Below, piece after piece: positions 23,803 through 35,789 of a stretch of 64,000 bases of DNA. Under the pieces are notes generated by a model that was given only the letters and a program-made list of their open reading frames with translations, did no database searches and was not told where the DNA came from. The position numbers and the translations under genes were made by a program. Position 1 is the first letter of the stretch. Every line of letters begins with the position of its first letter. Origin of the DNA: Termitomyces sp. T153 (taxonomy: Eukaryota > Basidiomycota > Agaricomycetes > Agaricales > Lyophyllaceae); NCBI GenBank assembly GCA_018296165.2, contig JACKQL020000082.1, forward strand, positions 124,001 to 188,000, given 5' to 3'.

Positions 23803-24019
23803 TGTAACGGAGCGTCCGTTACACGCTGTACATATGTCATTAGTATATATTATTTATTTAAGTATAATGATGCATCATGTGACGCTATCCCTAAAAGTAC
23901 TATACTCTTACTTATGTAAGGCAGCACCTTACTTCATACTTCATAAACAGAACTATTGACTGGTTTTGACTTACATTGTGTGAATCGTAAGCTGTGCGAC
24001 CCATAATGGAAACGTTACA
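23803..24019 (+). repeat. 5' LTR of chromovirus (CpG-retaining)
   Basis: Starts tgtaacgg and ends aacgttaca. Eight CpGs are present, all of which read TG or CA at the matching positions of the 3' LTR. Contains 'tatatattatttatttaag', a plausible TATA region. The sequence after the LTR (tttttccaagtcaaatgagc) is shared with the inverted copy at 42,487 and would contain the primer-binding site; the tRNA was not identified. Confidence 0.9.
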
Positions 24020-24157
24020 TTTTTCCAAGTCAAATGAGCAATAACTCATTTACAAGGGAAGAACCCGAACTTCTAAAAAAGAAGTCCACTGCCACTAGTT
24101 GTGATCAACACATTAAAATTTTGACATGCACCTTCCACAATGGGCACAGTGGTGACC

Positions 24158-27100
24158 ATGGAAGGTCAGGTGCTTGGGCCTAGGTCTGAGACAGAGTTTA
24201 ATGGAGCATTGAAGAGTGCTCCACATGGAATGTCAGAATTTGCCACATCACACCATGACAGGGGCAGGGAGAGTGCTGTGATGCCAGGAGGACTGCCAGC
24301 AGTCACTCTGGTATGACCACCTGCAGGTGGTTGGGAGGGTGTTCCAGTGGAGGGCTTGCAAGGGCCCTCTACTCAACTGTATCCAACAGCAGAGCCAGGA
24401 GGTGCAGTGGTGTTGTTAGACAAGGGGAAAACCTCTTTGTATGTGCCCACAGCGCTGAGGCTGGAAGGACTCCAATTCTTCCCAATTGCCATGAGAGGTC
24501 AGATTGACTCTGCAATGGTGGGAACACTGCTGAGGAATGGAGAAGACTCTTCATACAGGGCTTGTGGGTCTGTAAGATCATGAGCTGGGCCAGTGCTGGG
24601 TATGCAATTGGCAGCCCCAGCTGCATTCATCAAGACAATACCAGAGGATGTTGGAGACACCTCTGATACAGATGGTGAGGCTTGTCCAGACAACATCCTT
24701 CATCAGTGGGTGGTGGGGTTCTGGCAGAGCCATGTTGAGGTCCCTAAGACCTCAACTCAGCCAACATTTAGCTGCTAGAGTAGCTAAGCACATTGTGATC
24801 CAGAGATCATTGGGAGATGATATCATCCCAACTGACCCAGTGAAATATATGGACTTTTAGCACAGGAGGTAATGGATTACCTCCAGTACAAGAAGCTGCA
24901 AGGATTGCATATATTGGGGGAGCCTATGTGCCCCCATTGTCCCCAGTCAACAAAGTATTGACTCTGTTGCAAGTACTGCAATAGCCTGGCAAGACACTGC
25001 ATGATTATATGGCTCAACAGGCTGCTGTGGACTGTTAGCAATGGGCCACATTAGGCACAATTGTAGCACCGGACTTAGTGTCTACTGATGCAGGGTCAGT
25101 GATTATGGTAGAGCAACCAGTGGTGTGGCATAGACCAGGTGGGTCTACATGGAGAGTGCTGACTTGGGAAGATTGAATCACTCTACAGCAATTTTGCAAT
25201 GGGGACATGGAGGACTTTAGACAGTTCTATGTGGACAATCAAGGGGCAGTGTTCCAAGAGAATACTGCCTATGATGCTTGGCCTGAAGGGTACATTCCAC
25301 TGGAATGGACCAGGCCAATTAAGAGGTAGGAGTGTGATTCTTGCTCTCCTCTTAGAGATGGACATGCTGGGACTGGTCAGAGCCCTGCAGATTCCCAGAG
25401 ACACACAGGGTGTGGAGCAAATGCTTCCACAAACTGTTCTGAGGAAAGGCTTGCAGGCAGAGGATCACTAGAAAGTAATCCTGTGTCTTCCCTTCCATCT
25501 ATGCCACACTGTAGACTCCAAGGTCCAGGAGGAGGAGGTGGAGGCCTGGGAAGAGGACCACCTTTTCCTGGTTGTGGACCACTGCCACCCCTGGGAGGAG
25601 GTCCACCAGATCCAGGAGGACCAGATGAGGGCCCTCTTGGTGAGGAAGATGGTGTGGGACATGGAACTGTAAGGAGGAGGACTACAGTCCTCCCAGAGAG
25701 ACAGCCACAGCAGTTTTCAATGCCGCCACAACATTGTGGATGGTTTGCAACTCCAGGAGTGGAGGAAGCTCATGAATATGAGCACAATTGTCTGAGGGCA
25801 ATGATGGACAGTTGCTTGCAGTATGACTAGCAATACCAGAAGGACTCAAGCCCAGGTGGAGTGATCCATTAAAAACAATCACTCCCTATGCAGGGTCTGC
25901 CAAGTTCAGCAAACTTGAGGACTGGCTGATGAGCATTTGCATATTCTACGCTGTAGGTCAGTATGGTGGGGATGGGTGTGATTGCAAGAAAGTCCTAATT
26001 TCAATGGACTTCTTAGCTGTGAGTGTGCTGAAATGGTACCTACAACATGTCATATATGTCAATAGGGCCCAGTCCTACTGGAGGTTCAAGGACATGATCC
26101 TTGGACTGTACAACTAGTTTGTACAGCCTTTGACAATGCAGGATGCACACAATGCATTCTGCAACATAGTGTATGCAGTTGTCATGACCCATTCCCTGGA
26201 CCCCCATACATCACCCAACAAACCCCCATCCCCCCAGAACCTCCCCCAACACTTCGTCAAACTTCCCCAGCACTCCACTCTTTCACCAACTCCAGACCCC
26301 ACTACATGCTCAGCTCCAAACCCCATCAATCTCCATTGACCCCCCATCAGAACTGCGGCTCCGCTCCCATCATTTATGTAGCCTCCGCCTCCTCTGCACC
26401 TGCAATACTCACACATGGACTTATGCCTGAACCCCACCAAGCCTGTCCCCCTTCCCTGCAACTTGTCCTCTACTCCTCTGGACCTCCCCGGACTTGCTCG
26501 GATCAACTCCCACTAACTATCCTCACAAGTCCCCAGTGTTTGAAACATCTCCAAGTGCCTGGTTGTCAGTGCAGGGAATCACATCCACCTAGTAAGGACT
26601 CACCCAGTGTAGCTGAGCCCTCGTGGTCAGTGGAACCTGACAGCAGTCAAAGAAGGGGTGTTAGGCTTCTATGATGCCTTTCTTGACCATGCTCAAAACA
26701 TGGCAGTGTTTCCCAACAAATTTACTATTTGTGAGCAGTTTTTGGAGGCAATACCCTCTGACATGCTTATGGCATTAATACATAATGGTGGACTGGCTCC
26801 CAAAGTAAATACAGTTGAGGAGTTTGTCTTGGAGGCCAAAGCCTATAAGAGCAGCATTAAAACTGCTGTGCACTATTTAGAGCACAGCAAGAGAAGTTGG
26901 TCAGGACAGCAGCTGTTGTTAGCAGCAGTGCAGTCCCTAGCAATGGGGTCTGCATTAGCAAAGCAGACGGAGGTGACCAGACAGCATGGTCAGTCACAGC
27001 CATTGTGGTCAGCAAGGAGGCCAGCTATATGTGTGGCCTTGAGACCCTTGATACTAAGAGCCAGTGTGGGCTTGTGGCCCTCCTAACCTGTGGCTGCAGT

Positions 27101-27431
27101 GCAGGCAGCAAGAAAGCATCTTGCCAAAGAGAAAAATGTTGTGGCCATAGCATCTGGCCAACACAGCAAAGAGGCCAGGCAGTCTGCAAACTGCTATAAG
27201 TGTGGGAAGGCTGGGCACTTTGCACATGAATGCAGAGAGCTAGCTAAACCAGCTCCCCAGGTATTTGTGCAAGCAGCTCATACAGCTGCTCTGTTAGATG
27301 TAGGGGAAGCTGACAATGAGCAGGAGGAAGAGCCTGCTGAGGCTAACACTGGCAATGCATTTGAGTCTGATAGGACTCAGGAGCATGGTGAGGAGTATGT
27401 TGAGTTGGAAATGTACGACAACAAGTACTAG
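24158..27431 (+). pseudogene. Chromovirus gag, interrupted
   Basis: The ATG at 24,158 (MEGQVLGPRSETEFNGAL) aligns with the same start in the inverted copy near 42,340. Recognisable blocks follow: FIKTIPEDVGDTSDTDGE, a Pro/Gly-rich segment (25,500-25,640), the capsid-like FYDAFLDHAQNMAVFPNKF, and a CCHC zinc knuckle CYKCGKAGHFAHEC near 27,189-27,230. Stops are scattered through it. The solo LTR at 26,180-26,642 splits the capsid region, and removing it plus one target copy restores the frame across NIVYAVKEGVLGFYD. Gag packages the element RNA. Confidence 0.8.
26180..26642 (+). mobile_element. Solo LTR, family 2, nested in gag
   Basis: 463 bp, from tgtcatgacc to aacctgaca, with exact gcagt copies at 26,175-26,179 and 26,643-26,647. 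Compared with the 1,038-bp copy at 3,083 it lacks the central part but keeps both ends, like the 423-bp LTR at 49,404. Its open frame at 26,306-26,674 is LTR sequence. Confidence 0.92.
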
Positions 27432-27439
27432 ACTCATGG

Positions 27440-27890
27440 TAGTGATAGTGAGGAACTATTTGCCCATCACAGAGGTTCCTATTGGTGAGCAAAGGGAGAA
27501 AGAACCTAGCAACAAGGTTTGCATGAGGAGAGTGCAGCTTGTGGTGTCCAAAGACACCATGGAGTGCCCCGTCCTGCCAGCACAAGACAAAGAATGTCTT
27601 GTCACTTGGGTAGAAGTGAATGGCTGCAGAGTGTGGATGCTGTGGGATTCAGGGAGTACCACCTCCAGAATCACTCCCTTATTTGCACATGTGGCTGGGA
27701 TATGGGTGGCATCATTGGCCACTCCCATTACCCTGCAGCTGGGAATGATTGGAAGTTGTTCTATAGTGAACTATGGTGCCAGGGTTACCATTAAGGTCTC
27801 TGGTGAGATTTGCAATGTCTATGTGGACATTGCAAATTTTGATTGCTACAACATGATTGTAGAGACACCATTCATGAGACACCATTCATG
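27440..27890 (+). pseudogene. Chromovirus aspartic protease
   Basis: Shows CLVTWVEVNGCRVWMLWDSG with the active-site DSGSTT, then MIVETPFMR, the usual end block (IIGTPFLR in relatives). A 14-bp direct duplication (gagacaccattcat) at the end shifts the frame. Protease cuts the polyprotein. Confidence 0.8.
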
Positions 27891-28149
27891 AGAACCCATA
27901 AGGTTCTCCTTGATTTTGCAAATGACCAGGTGGTCATTGATAGGAGGGCAACTCCAGCTCATGAGCTGGAGCTGGAGGATGCCAATGGCCATGCATGGTG
28001 CTTCTGCACAGTGGAGAAGTAGCATGACAAGCAGCCTTGACTCCCTGGTGGACTCAAGCAGCCCACTGTAGAGGAGGTAATAGATGAGGATGAAGTTTGG
28101 GTAACTGAGAGTCTACTCAATGATTACCCATCCCTGTTAGTATCCGAAG

Positions 28150-30028
28150 AAGAGTATTACAGGAGTACTCTTCAAGAGGGGGGGAGAATATGCCAGAAGG
28201 CTTGAGTTGACCCTTCAAAGGCAAGGGAAAGGAAGATCTGGGACAGACCAATCCCAAAGCCTATCCTGGAATGGGCATACAATCCACACATGCCCCTGAG
28301 GACAAAACATATAGAATGGCTATGGAGGATGAAATATCCAAGCCTAGCAAGTTTGAATACTTGTGAAAAGAAGCAAGAGGCAGGACAGCTCATGGTCCTG
28401 CTTGGCTGAACATACTAGACAAATCAGAAATTGGTCTGATGGTCTTACATGATAAGTATGCAAAGCCTGTACCACCAGCAAAGTCAAACAAGGAAGAGCA
28501 TTGCACTTCACCAAGAATAGTTGGGGGAAAGGCACAACCTTCCAAGCTATCAGAAGGCATTATTCCACACCTTTGACAGCAGTGGTATGATGAGTTCCAA
28601 GACATTGTCAATCAAACAAAGGAGGAACTTCCAACTTGGTGAAAAGTAATTCATGAGATAAATCTCATTGATGAGTCCAAATGGTACTCATACTTCATGC
28701 CAAGGTGTCCTAAGTCACTTCAGCAGCAATTATGGAATGAAATCAACTGCTATGTGCAGGCTAAGTGGTGGGAGCCATGTGCAGCTGACCAGGCTGCACC
28801 ACTACTATGCATCCCTAAAAAGGATGGGTCACTGTGACAGCATTAGATGCTCATCAGCACAATGACAATACTGTTAAGGATGTAAAAAATTGACCTTACT
28901 GATGCATATGAGCAAGTGAGGATATGTACATCAGACATACCTAAGACTGCATTTATGACCATTACTGGAACATACTGCAGTAATATCATGCAGATTAGCA
29001 ACTGTAATTCACCAGTCACATTCCAACATCTAATGACATCCATCTTTAGGAACATCATTGGAAAGTGGATGCATGTCTATTCAGATGACATATTTGTCTT
29101 CTCAGACTCCATTGAGGAACACAAGCAGCACCTCAGAGTAGTCTTTGAAAGACTACATAAAGACAAGCTCTACCTCAAATGAAAGAAGTGCAAGCTATAT
29201 GCAAAGTGTGTAGAGTGCCTCAGCCATGTAATTGACTTGCAGAGTATACACCCTGATGTAGAAAAGTTGAATAGGATACAGGAGTGGCACACTCCTAGAA
29301 CCTACAATGATATCCAACACTTTGTTGGGTTGGTGAACTACATTGGGAACTTTCTGCCTAATGTATCTGCATACACTGGGCCACTAATGGCCATGATGCA
29401 GAATTGGTTGCCATTTCATTGGTGACCCATCCACCAACAGTGTTTTGACATGATCAAGAGGATCTGTGCCAAGACTCCAGTAATACACCTGATTGATCCT
29501 CAACACAAGGATCCTATTTGGCTGATCTGCAACACTTCGAAGACAGGTGTCAAAGCAATGTATGGACAAGGTCCCAGCTGGCAGAAATGTCAGCCAGCAG
29601 GATTCATGTTCAAAAAGTTCACTAATGCACAGCAAAATTATGCCATGCATGAACTTGAAACTCTGGCAATCCTAGAAGCCCTCCTCAAGTGGGAGGATAA
29701 GCTTTTAGAGTACAAGATCTGTGTGATAATGGACCATAAAGCACTTGAGTTCTTCAAAACTCAACAGAACTTGTTACCACATCAATAACCGTGGACAGAT
29801 TATATGTTGAAATTTAATTTTTATGTCATGTATGTAAAAGGAGAGCTCAATAAGGTAGTGGACTGTTTATTCTGCTACTTTGAGAGTGACTCTCCTACAG
29901 ACATGCACCATGTCTATGACTATGTCTGTGTGGATGCTCATATTGACTCAGAGAGGGATGATCTGCCTCCTATGCATGTACAGGAACTGCAAGCACAGCT
30001 AGATCAGATATGTGCTCTCTGCAATTGA
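28150..30028 (+). pseudogene. Chromovirus reverse transcriptase and RNase H
   Basis: RT blocks in order: LLCIPKKDGS, IDLTDAYEQVRI, PKTAFMTITGTY, VTFQHLMTSIFR, the catalytic box seen as HVYSDDIFVFSDS (YLDD in active relatives), and HFVGLVNYIGNFLP. RNase H shows IDPQHKDPIWLICNTSKTG, AGFMFKKFTNAQQNY, HELETLAILEALLKWE and VIMDHKALEFFKTQ. Several TAG, TGA and frame breaks lie between 28,570 and 29,430. The missing Leu in the YxDD box is one base away from the usual codon. Confidence 0.9.
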
Positions 30029-31670
30029 CCTAGCTGTGGATGCAGGTGAGTGTGCAATCATCACAAAATTTGTGATGAGGAAGCACACACACTAGCCACC
30101 AGTAATGATGGCAAGGGAGAGTCAGCCCAAGCTCACCATGGGTCTGATCTTAAGGGGAACAAGATTGATATGTCTCTGGGAGAAGCCATCCTAGGAATGG
30201 CTGAGTCTCTTCAACCCTGAGAAAGGACAGACAGGGAATTCCTCTGTTGTATATGATCACTGTATGGCAAAGACAAGTCTTTGCTGAAATCATGACTCAA
30301 CCAAAGGACTATAAGTCCTTCTGCCTCCAGGATAAGTTAATCTGGACTACCAACATCTTGGGCCATGAGGTACTTTGTATACCTTGTGATTGGGAGTTGG
30401 TAACTAGTGTGCTTAGTGCAAGCACACAATGTAATGGGGCATTTTGGTGCCCAGAAAACAATAGAGTACATTTGTCATTGGTATTGGTGGCTGACAGTGG
30501 TTGCAGATGTGTGTGCATTCTGTACCACTTGTGAGCTGTGCTAGCAGGCAAAGGGGAGCAATCAGCTCCCTTCAGGGAAGTTACATTCCCTTCCATAGGG
30601 ATGGACTTTATAGGTCCATTCCCTGAATTGAAAGAGTATAACTACCTGTGTATAGTTATATGTTGGATGACAAGCATGGTGCACCTTATCTTAGTGCACA
30701 CCACCATGACAGCTTTGCAGCTGTCCTGGATTTACATGTGTGAGGTTGTGATGCTACACAGCCTCCCAAGCTCAATTGTTAGTGATTGAGACTCAAAGTT
30801 CATGTCAAAATGGTGGTGTGAGCTACATAAGTTGTTAGGAGCAAAGCCCCTGATGTATATGGTCAGACTGAATGTGCCAATCAAAAAATTGGTCAGATCC
30901 TGCATACAGTGGTATGACCAGACCAGAAAGACTGGTTAAGTCAAATAGCCTTAACAGAGTTCATGATCAACACAAGTATTTCTGAGATGACACAGTTTGC
31001 ACCATTCAAGTTGAACAATGGGTACATGCCATCTATGATACAGGAGATTAGGGCAGATACTGTGATTCCAAAGGGAATTCAGCAGTTTGCCTGCCAGGCT
31101 CTAGAGAACTTGGCAGCAGTGCATGATGTGATTATGGAGGCATGCATTTTTTAGACATGTCTAGCCAATTCACATCACAGGCCTGACCCCAAACTAGAGA
31201 AAGGTGCACTGGTGTACCTTTCAACAAAAAATCTCAACCTACCTAAAGGCAGAGTGAAAAAACTCTGCCCTAAGTGGGTTGGACCATATAGGATTTTGGA
31301 GGCCTATAGTAAGACCTCCAACTATGTATTGGAGTTGCTTATAGCACTCCAGGAACAAAGGATACATTGTAAGTTTCATGTGTTGCTGCTGCACCTATAT
31401 AAGGCCAGCAACAATGCCTTATTCTCCAACAGAGCAATGCTAGAGCCTTACAACTTTGGCACCCCAGATGATCAGGAATGGTTTGTCCATGACCTAGTAG
31501 GTTATTGCTGGGATGGTAAGAACCTTAAGTTCAAGGTTTGCTGGAGTCTTGGGGACACTACTTGGGAGTCCCTTGCAACTTGCAAGAATCTGGCGGCCCT
31601 TGATAGATATCTGGAGCTGCAGAGCATGCAGCACCCTGTGCAGTTGGCTAGAAGGTCTAAGTTAACTTGA
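30029..31670 (+). pseudogene. Chromovirus integrase and chromodomain
   Basis: The integrase core shows SIGMDFIGPFPE (first D), LPSSIVSD-DSKFMSKWW (second D, interrupted by a stop), ISEMTQFAPFKLNNGYMP, and the SH3-like KWVGPYRILEAYS and CKFHVLLLHLYKAS. It ends in a chromodomain: EWFVHDLVGY, FKVCWSLGDTTWESLATC and LAALDRYLEL. Chromodomains of such elements bind methylated histone H3 and steer insertion to heterochromatin. The N-terminal zinc finger is too decayed to be seen clearly. Confidence 0.85.
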
Positions 31671-31742
31671 CTTAGTCCTAGAAGTCAACAGGCTGCCATG
31701 CCAGTGGCCATCAATGATTATGTTAGCCAATTTTTTGGCTGA

Positions 31743-34700
31743 GTGCAAAGTATGACTGGACTTTGTCTTCTTTCCCATTGTTGGTGCTATGCACCAACAT
31801 TACAAAGAGGACTGGATCCTTGCCTCATAGGCAAGAAAAAGGAATGGCCAGATGAGGCAGATGTAGATCTGCCAGGATATTTGTTGAGCTCTGTCCAGAG
31901 CTCAAGAGGGGGAGGGTCAGGGAGTAGTTCACTTTCTGGCTTTGGAGGCTTTGCTGCATTGGCAGGAGGCTTGATGCTGGGGGATGTAGCACCCTCAACA
32001 ATAATAAGAGCAGCTCCAGCTCAAAGGGACATGAGGCCTGGCAGTGGGAAACCACCAGTGGTGCCAGGAGATGTAGCTCTGCTGAGCTATACAGTGGCAA
32101 TGCAGCAGTCACTAGTGAGGGGATGTGGGCTGCTCTCTCAACAAGGCAGAGCAGGCAGAGGGCATGGCAGACCATCAGCCTCTCCTCCAGGAGCAGCGAG
32201 AGGATGTTGGGGACCACTAGTCCCCTCTCAATTTAACTTTGGATACCCTGTGGCCACACAACTTGTGTGGTCCCAGGAGTTTCAGCAGTATATGATGCTA
32301 CAGTTTGCTGTAGCCCCACCTCCAGTGGCTAGTCCTAGCCGTACAATAGGCATGGCAGGTCAACAATGACCTGTCACTATAACATCACAGATAGGAATCT
32401 CAGTCACCCCAACTAGCAAAGGAAAGGGTAAGGCAACTGCAATGTTGCTGCCCACACTGGCACAGGGGAGTAGCACTCTCTTGTTGACTGCTTGGAAGAC
32501 AGTCAAGCAATGCTTCTTTGTGAAGGAGAAGGGCAAGGGCAAAGTGAAAGAGCCTGAACCTTCAACTGCCATGCATGAGCAGCTTGCTCACCTGCTCCAG
32601 TGGCTTCACAAAGCTGGAGTTCCAGAGGATGTTGGTGCTGACATCCTCAACAATCCTGTAGTGTAGCTAGCACTAGCTCAAGTTCTGAATGAACTTGATG
32701 TTATTTGAAATCAAAGGAATGAGGCCTAGGTAGACCTCTTCCATTCAGTTTTGGGGAAGGTGAAGCATGTAGCAACTCCTCCTAACCCTCCAGAGGCAAA
32801 GAAGGCTTGTACTGAGCCTTCTGTGTTTGTTGAGGGGTCCTCAATGCAAAGGGCACCACTCATGCTCTATAATAATATGGTGCCTGCTAGTGATGACCAG
32901 AGTATGGACAAGTGCCCTGATCTTAAGGTGGCTTTGTCCTTTGCTGGGCTATCCAAGCCAGTAGTGGCCCAAGTGAAGCCACCAAAACCAGCAACCATGA
33001 AGAAGGGAACATCAAGGCCCTCCACAAAAAGGTCTGGCACTGTGCAGCCAGCTATAGCATCAACAGAGGCAGACAACTCTATAGTTGTTGCCACCCCAAT
33101 TGCCTTTCTAGCCAATGTTTCTCAGGGATCAGAAGCTGGTATGATTGAGGTCCTCAAATCAAGGACCTATGTTATGCCTGGTGTGCTCCCTCAGGAGTTT
33201 AGGCCACCAGTGCAATGGGATCTGCATGACAAGGAATTCTTTGTCACTCAGCAAGCAGCTGCCTGAGCAATGGCAGGTGCCCCAGCAGCATCTGACTCAG
33301 GTAGCAATGATGATGATGTCCCTACATCTAAACAACATATCTTGGATAATAACTCCAATGACAATGCTACTGAGCATTATTGCAAAGAGCAGCACAATGC
33401 TAATGCCAGATGGCTGTTAGCCATTGATGCTGAGAAGTCTAAACTGGACTTCAAGTGTCTGAATGATACAGTGCCTGGCTGCCTACCAGACAGCTGGGAT
33501 ACCACATTGGTTTGTGGGTGCTTTGAGTGCCAGAATGACTTCAGGAGTATGCTACACTCCTTCTATTGGTTGCCAATGACCAACACAGTTTCTGTTGGTG
33601 ACAAAGCAGTCTTTGCCTGCTCAATAGAGTTGGCTGGGATATCTGACATATCCCTGCATTATGAATTATTGTATTGATGAGCTTCCTGTGGGATGCCCAT
33701 GAATCCAGAGCAGATTTGCCTGATCCTTAAACTCATTCAGGTCAGCAGATCCAAGGTCACAATGAGGGAGTGGATTCATGCCACTCTCCTCCTTCAGGAG
33801 TTCCATTGGATGTCCTTCTATACCATTCCACAATTGAGGAACTGCACAATGAGGCAGGCTATGGAGCTAACTCCAGCAGAGATGGAAATATCTCTGCCCA
33901 GAGGGGACCACCATTGGATATCAGTCTCCTTATCCTCATGTTTGTTGGCCATGCTAAGCCACACAGACAACAATATGTGGGGAGCAGGACTTGATCAAGT
34001 CCTGATCAGCCATCACTTTGACATCAAGGCATGGGTGCAGTACATCCTGCACCATGGCTACCCAGGTTCACAGAACCTGTACTCAAGTGTGGCCATCAAT
34101 GCCACCTTGCATGTAGACCAATGCTTGGTCTTTGGTAACATTCTGGCTCAGGCACTGGCCCTGACTATTCTGCACACATGAAGAGCTTATATAAGGCTGT
34201 TTGCAATGGTGGTTGCTCAGCTGCATCTCTATTGAGAAGCAGTTAATAATTACCAATCCAGTGTAGGGGAGTTCAATGCAATTACTTCCTACACTTTCAC
34301 TCTATATAGGCTGCAAGTGCTGCCTACACAAATCAACAATTTGAGTGAAATGGAGGTGATATGTCACCTTCTGGCCAACTGTGTGCCTCCCTCTTGGGTG
34401 AATCATGTGTATACCTATGGCATACACTTCCTTGATCACCATTGGTCTGGAAGTGCACTGCATGCAGACTTGTTCACACATGTTGACAATGAACACCATC
34501 TTCAACTCCAAACCATTGGGGTACTCCCTCCATTACTGGAGTATGATGGATGGTATGTCCCTACCACTGATGACTGGGAGTGCTTTTGCATCCTCCTTCA
34601 AATTCATGAGGGCAGAGGTCACTCTCCTCTTGATGCAGCTGAATGGCTGTGCTTTGGTAAGGATGGTATTTTCACTCACCTCTTGCACCAACCTGCAGAG

Positions 34701-35105
34701 GTCATGAGTGCCTCATGAGCTGCCACAGAGGAGCTGTCATCAGTGGCTCCTCCCATGAGTGCAGCCCCAACTGAAGAGGGGCCTTCATTATCAGTGGCTG
34801 TGGCCACTTTTATCCCACCATTGAGCTCTGGTGTGTCTTTGGAAGATGCACTCTCAGAGAAGTCCATGAACCTGGACTATGCTGACAACTTTGCAGTGAC
34901 CATGCCAGTCCAACCAGCAATGACTCCACAAGTTGTCCCCAGCCCCATGGAAGCAGTGGTAGTGACTAACACTGCTACTCCTACTGCCCCTGAGGCTGAT
35001 GCCAGTGGCCCCAGTGATACAGCTAATGCTGTATTAGAGCACTGGGCAGACATCATGAGTAACAAGGAAGCAGAGGCCTCAAAGATGGACAAAAAAGCAG
35101 GGTGA
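31743..35105 (+). pseudogene. Extra post-pol coding region (ORF3), unknown function
   Basis: About 1,100 codons lie between the chromodomain and the 3' LTR, in open blocks 31,743-32,369, 32,442-32,666, 32,751-33,266, 33,270-33,677, 33,693-34,181, 34,317-34,718 and 34,743-35,105, separated by stops. Notable parts are a Ser/Gly segment with SSRGGG, a Lys-rich FVKEKGKGKVKEPEPS before DADIL-like leucine repeats, a Pro/Thr/Lys-rich linker, and a globular-looking part with DSWDTTLVCGCFECQNDF and DHHWSGSALHADLF. The inverted relative at 35,790-36,930 shares its first third, so this belongs to the family. No known domain recognised. Confidence 0.6.
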
Positions 35106-35371
35106 GCTACTATTGTAGCTCACAGAAAATTGATAACTACACCTGGGCTTGAGCAGCCCATATTTTTCATTCAGCACAGTTAGACAGCATGCTGAAGTAT
35201 ACTTGTCCATGTAGAATCAGTTGATTCTACATATTCTACTACTGATAAACATAGGAATTTGCACACAAATTGCAGTGCACACCCTTGAGTGGGATGCTGT
35301 ATCCCACCCTTTTGTCTTTGACTTTAGTTGTTGTTGGAAGTGAGTCCATTGATGGACTCAAAAGGGGGGTA

Positions 35372-35589
35372 TGTAATGGAGTGTTTGTTACATGCAGTAC
35401 ATATGTCATTAGTATATATTATGTATTTAAGTATAATGATAGCATCACATGACACTATCCCTAAAAGTACTATACTCTTACTTATATAAGGCAGTGCCTT
35501 ACTTAATACTTTGTAGACAGAATTATTGACTGGTTTTGACTTATGTTGCATGAACTGTAAGCTGCATGACCCATAACAGAAACATTACA
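35372..35589 (+). repeat. 3' LTR of chromovirus (CpG-free)
   Basis: Starts tgtaatgg, ends aacattaca, 218 bp, preceded by the tract 'aaaaggggggta'. It contains no CpG at all, while its partner at 23,803 has eight; the two were identical when the element inserted. Confidence 0.9.
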
Positions 35590-35789
35590 GCTTTTCTCCA
35601 GTCCCAAAGATTTGAGCACAAGTCATGTAATTTTAGAGGCTTTTAATATATCAGGCCATCCTCTAACTTAGAAGCCTGAATATATTGCACTTTGCTTAAG
35701 AAAGTTGGTGAGGAACCTTTGTTTGGATAGCCACAAAAGCTAGGCTTACTGTAGAGGATTGATAATTATTTGAAAGGCCAGGCTCCTGA

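Larger units (their letters stand above)
23803..35589 (+). mobile_element. Ty3/Gypsy chromovirus, full length (11.8 kb)
   Basis: Two LTRs of 217 and 218 bp bracket gag, protease, RT, RNase H, integrase, chromodomain and a long extra coding region. The polypurine tract (aaaagggggg) lies at 35,360-35,369, next to the 3' LTR. No matching 5-bp target duplication is seen: flanks are atttt on the left and gcttt on the right. This leaves open recombination between elements or later rearrangement at the right edge, where an inverted relative begins about 200 bp away. Coding regions are full of stops, so the element is dead. A family-2 solo LTR is nested in gag. Confidence 0.9.

Noticed and set aside
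25483..25830. Gly/Pro-rich open frame as a separate gene
   Set aside because: It lies inside chromovirus gag in the expected order and direction, and is best read as the low-complexity part of gag.
26306..26674. 122-codon open frame
   Set aside because: It is the coding shadow of the solo LTR at 26,180-26,642; similar frames occur in the other LTR copies at 5,186-5,632 and 3,658-3,933.
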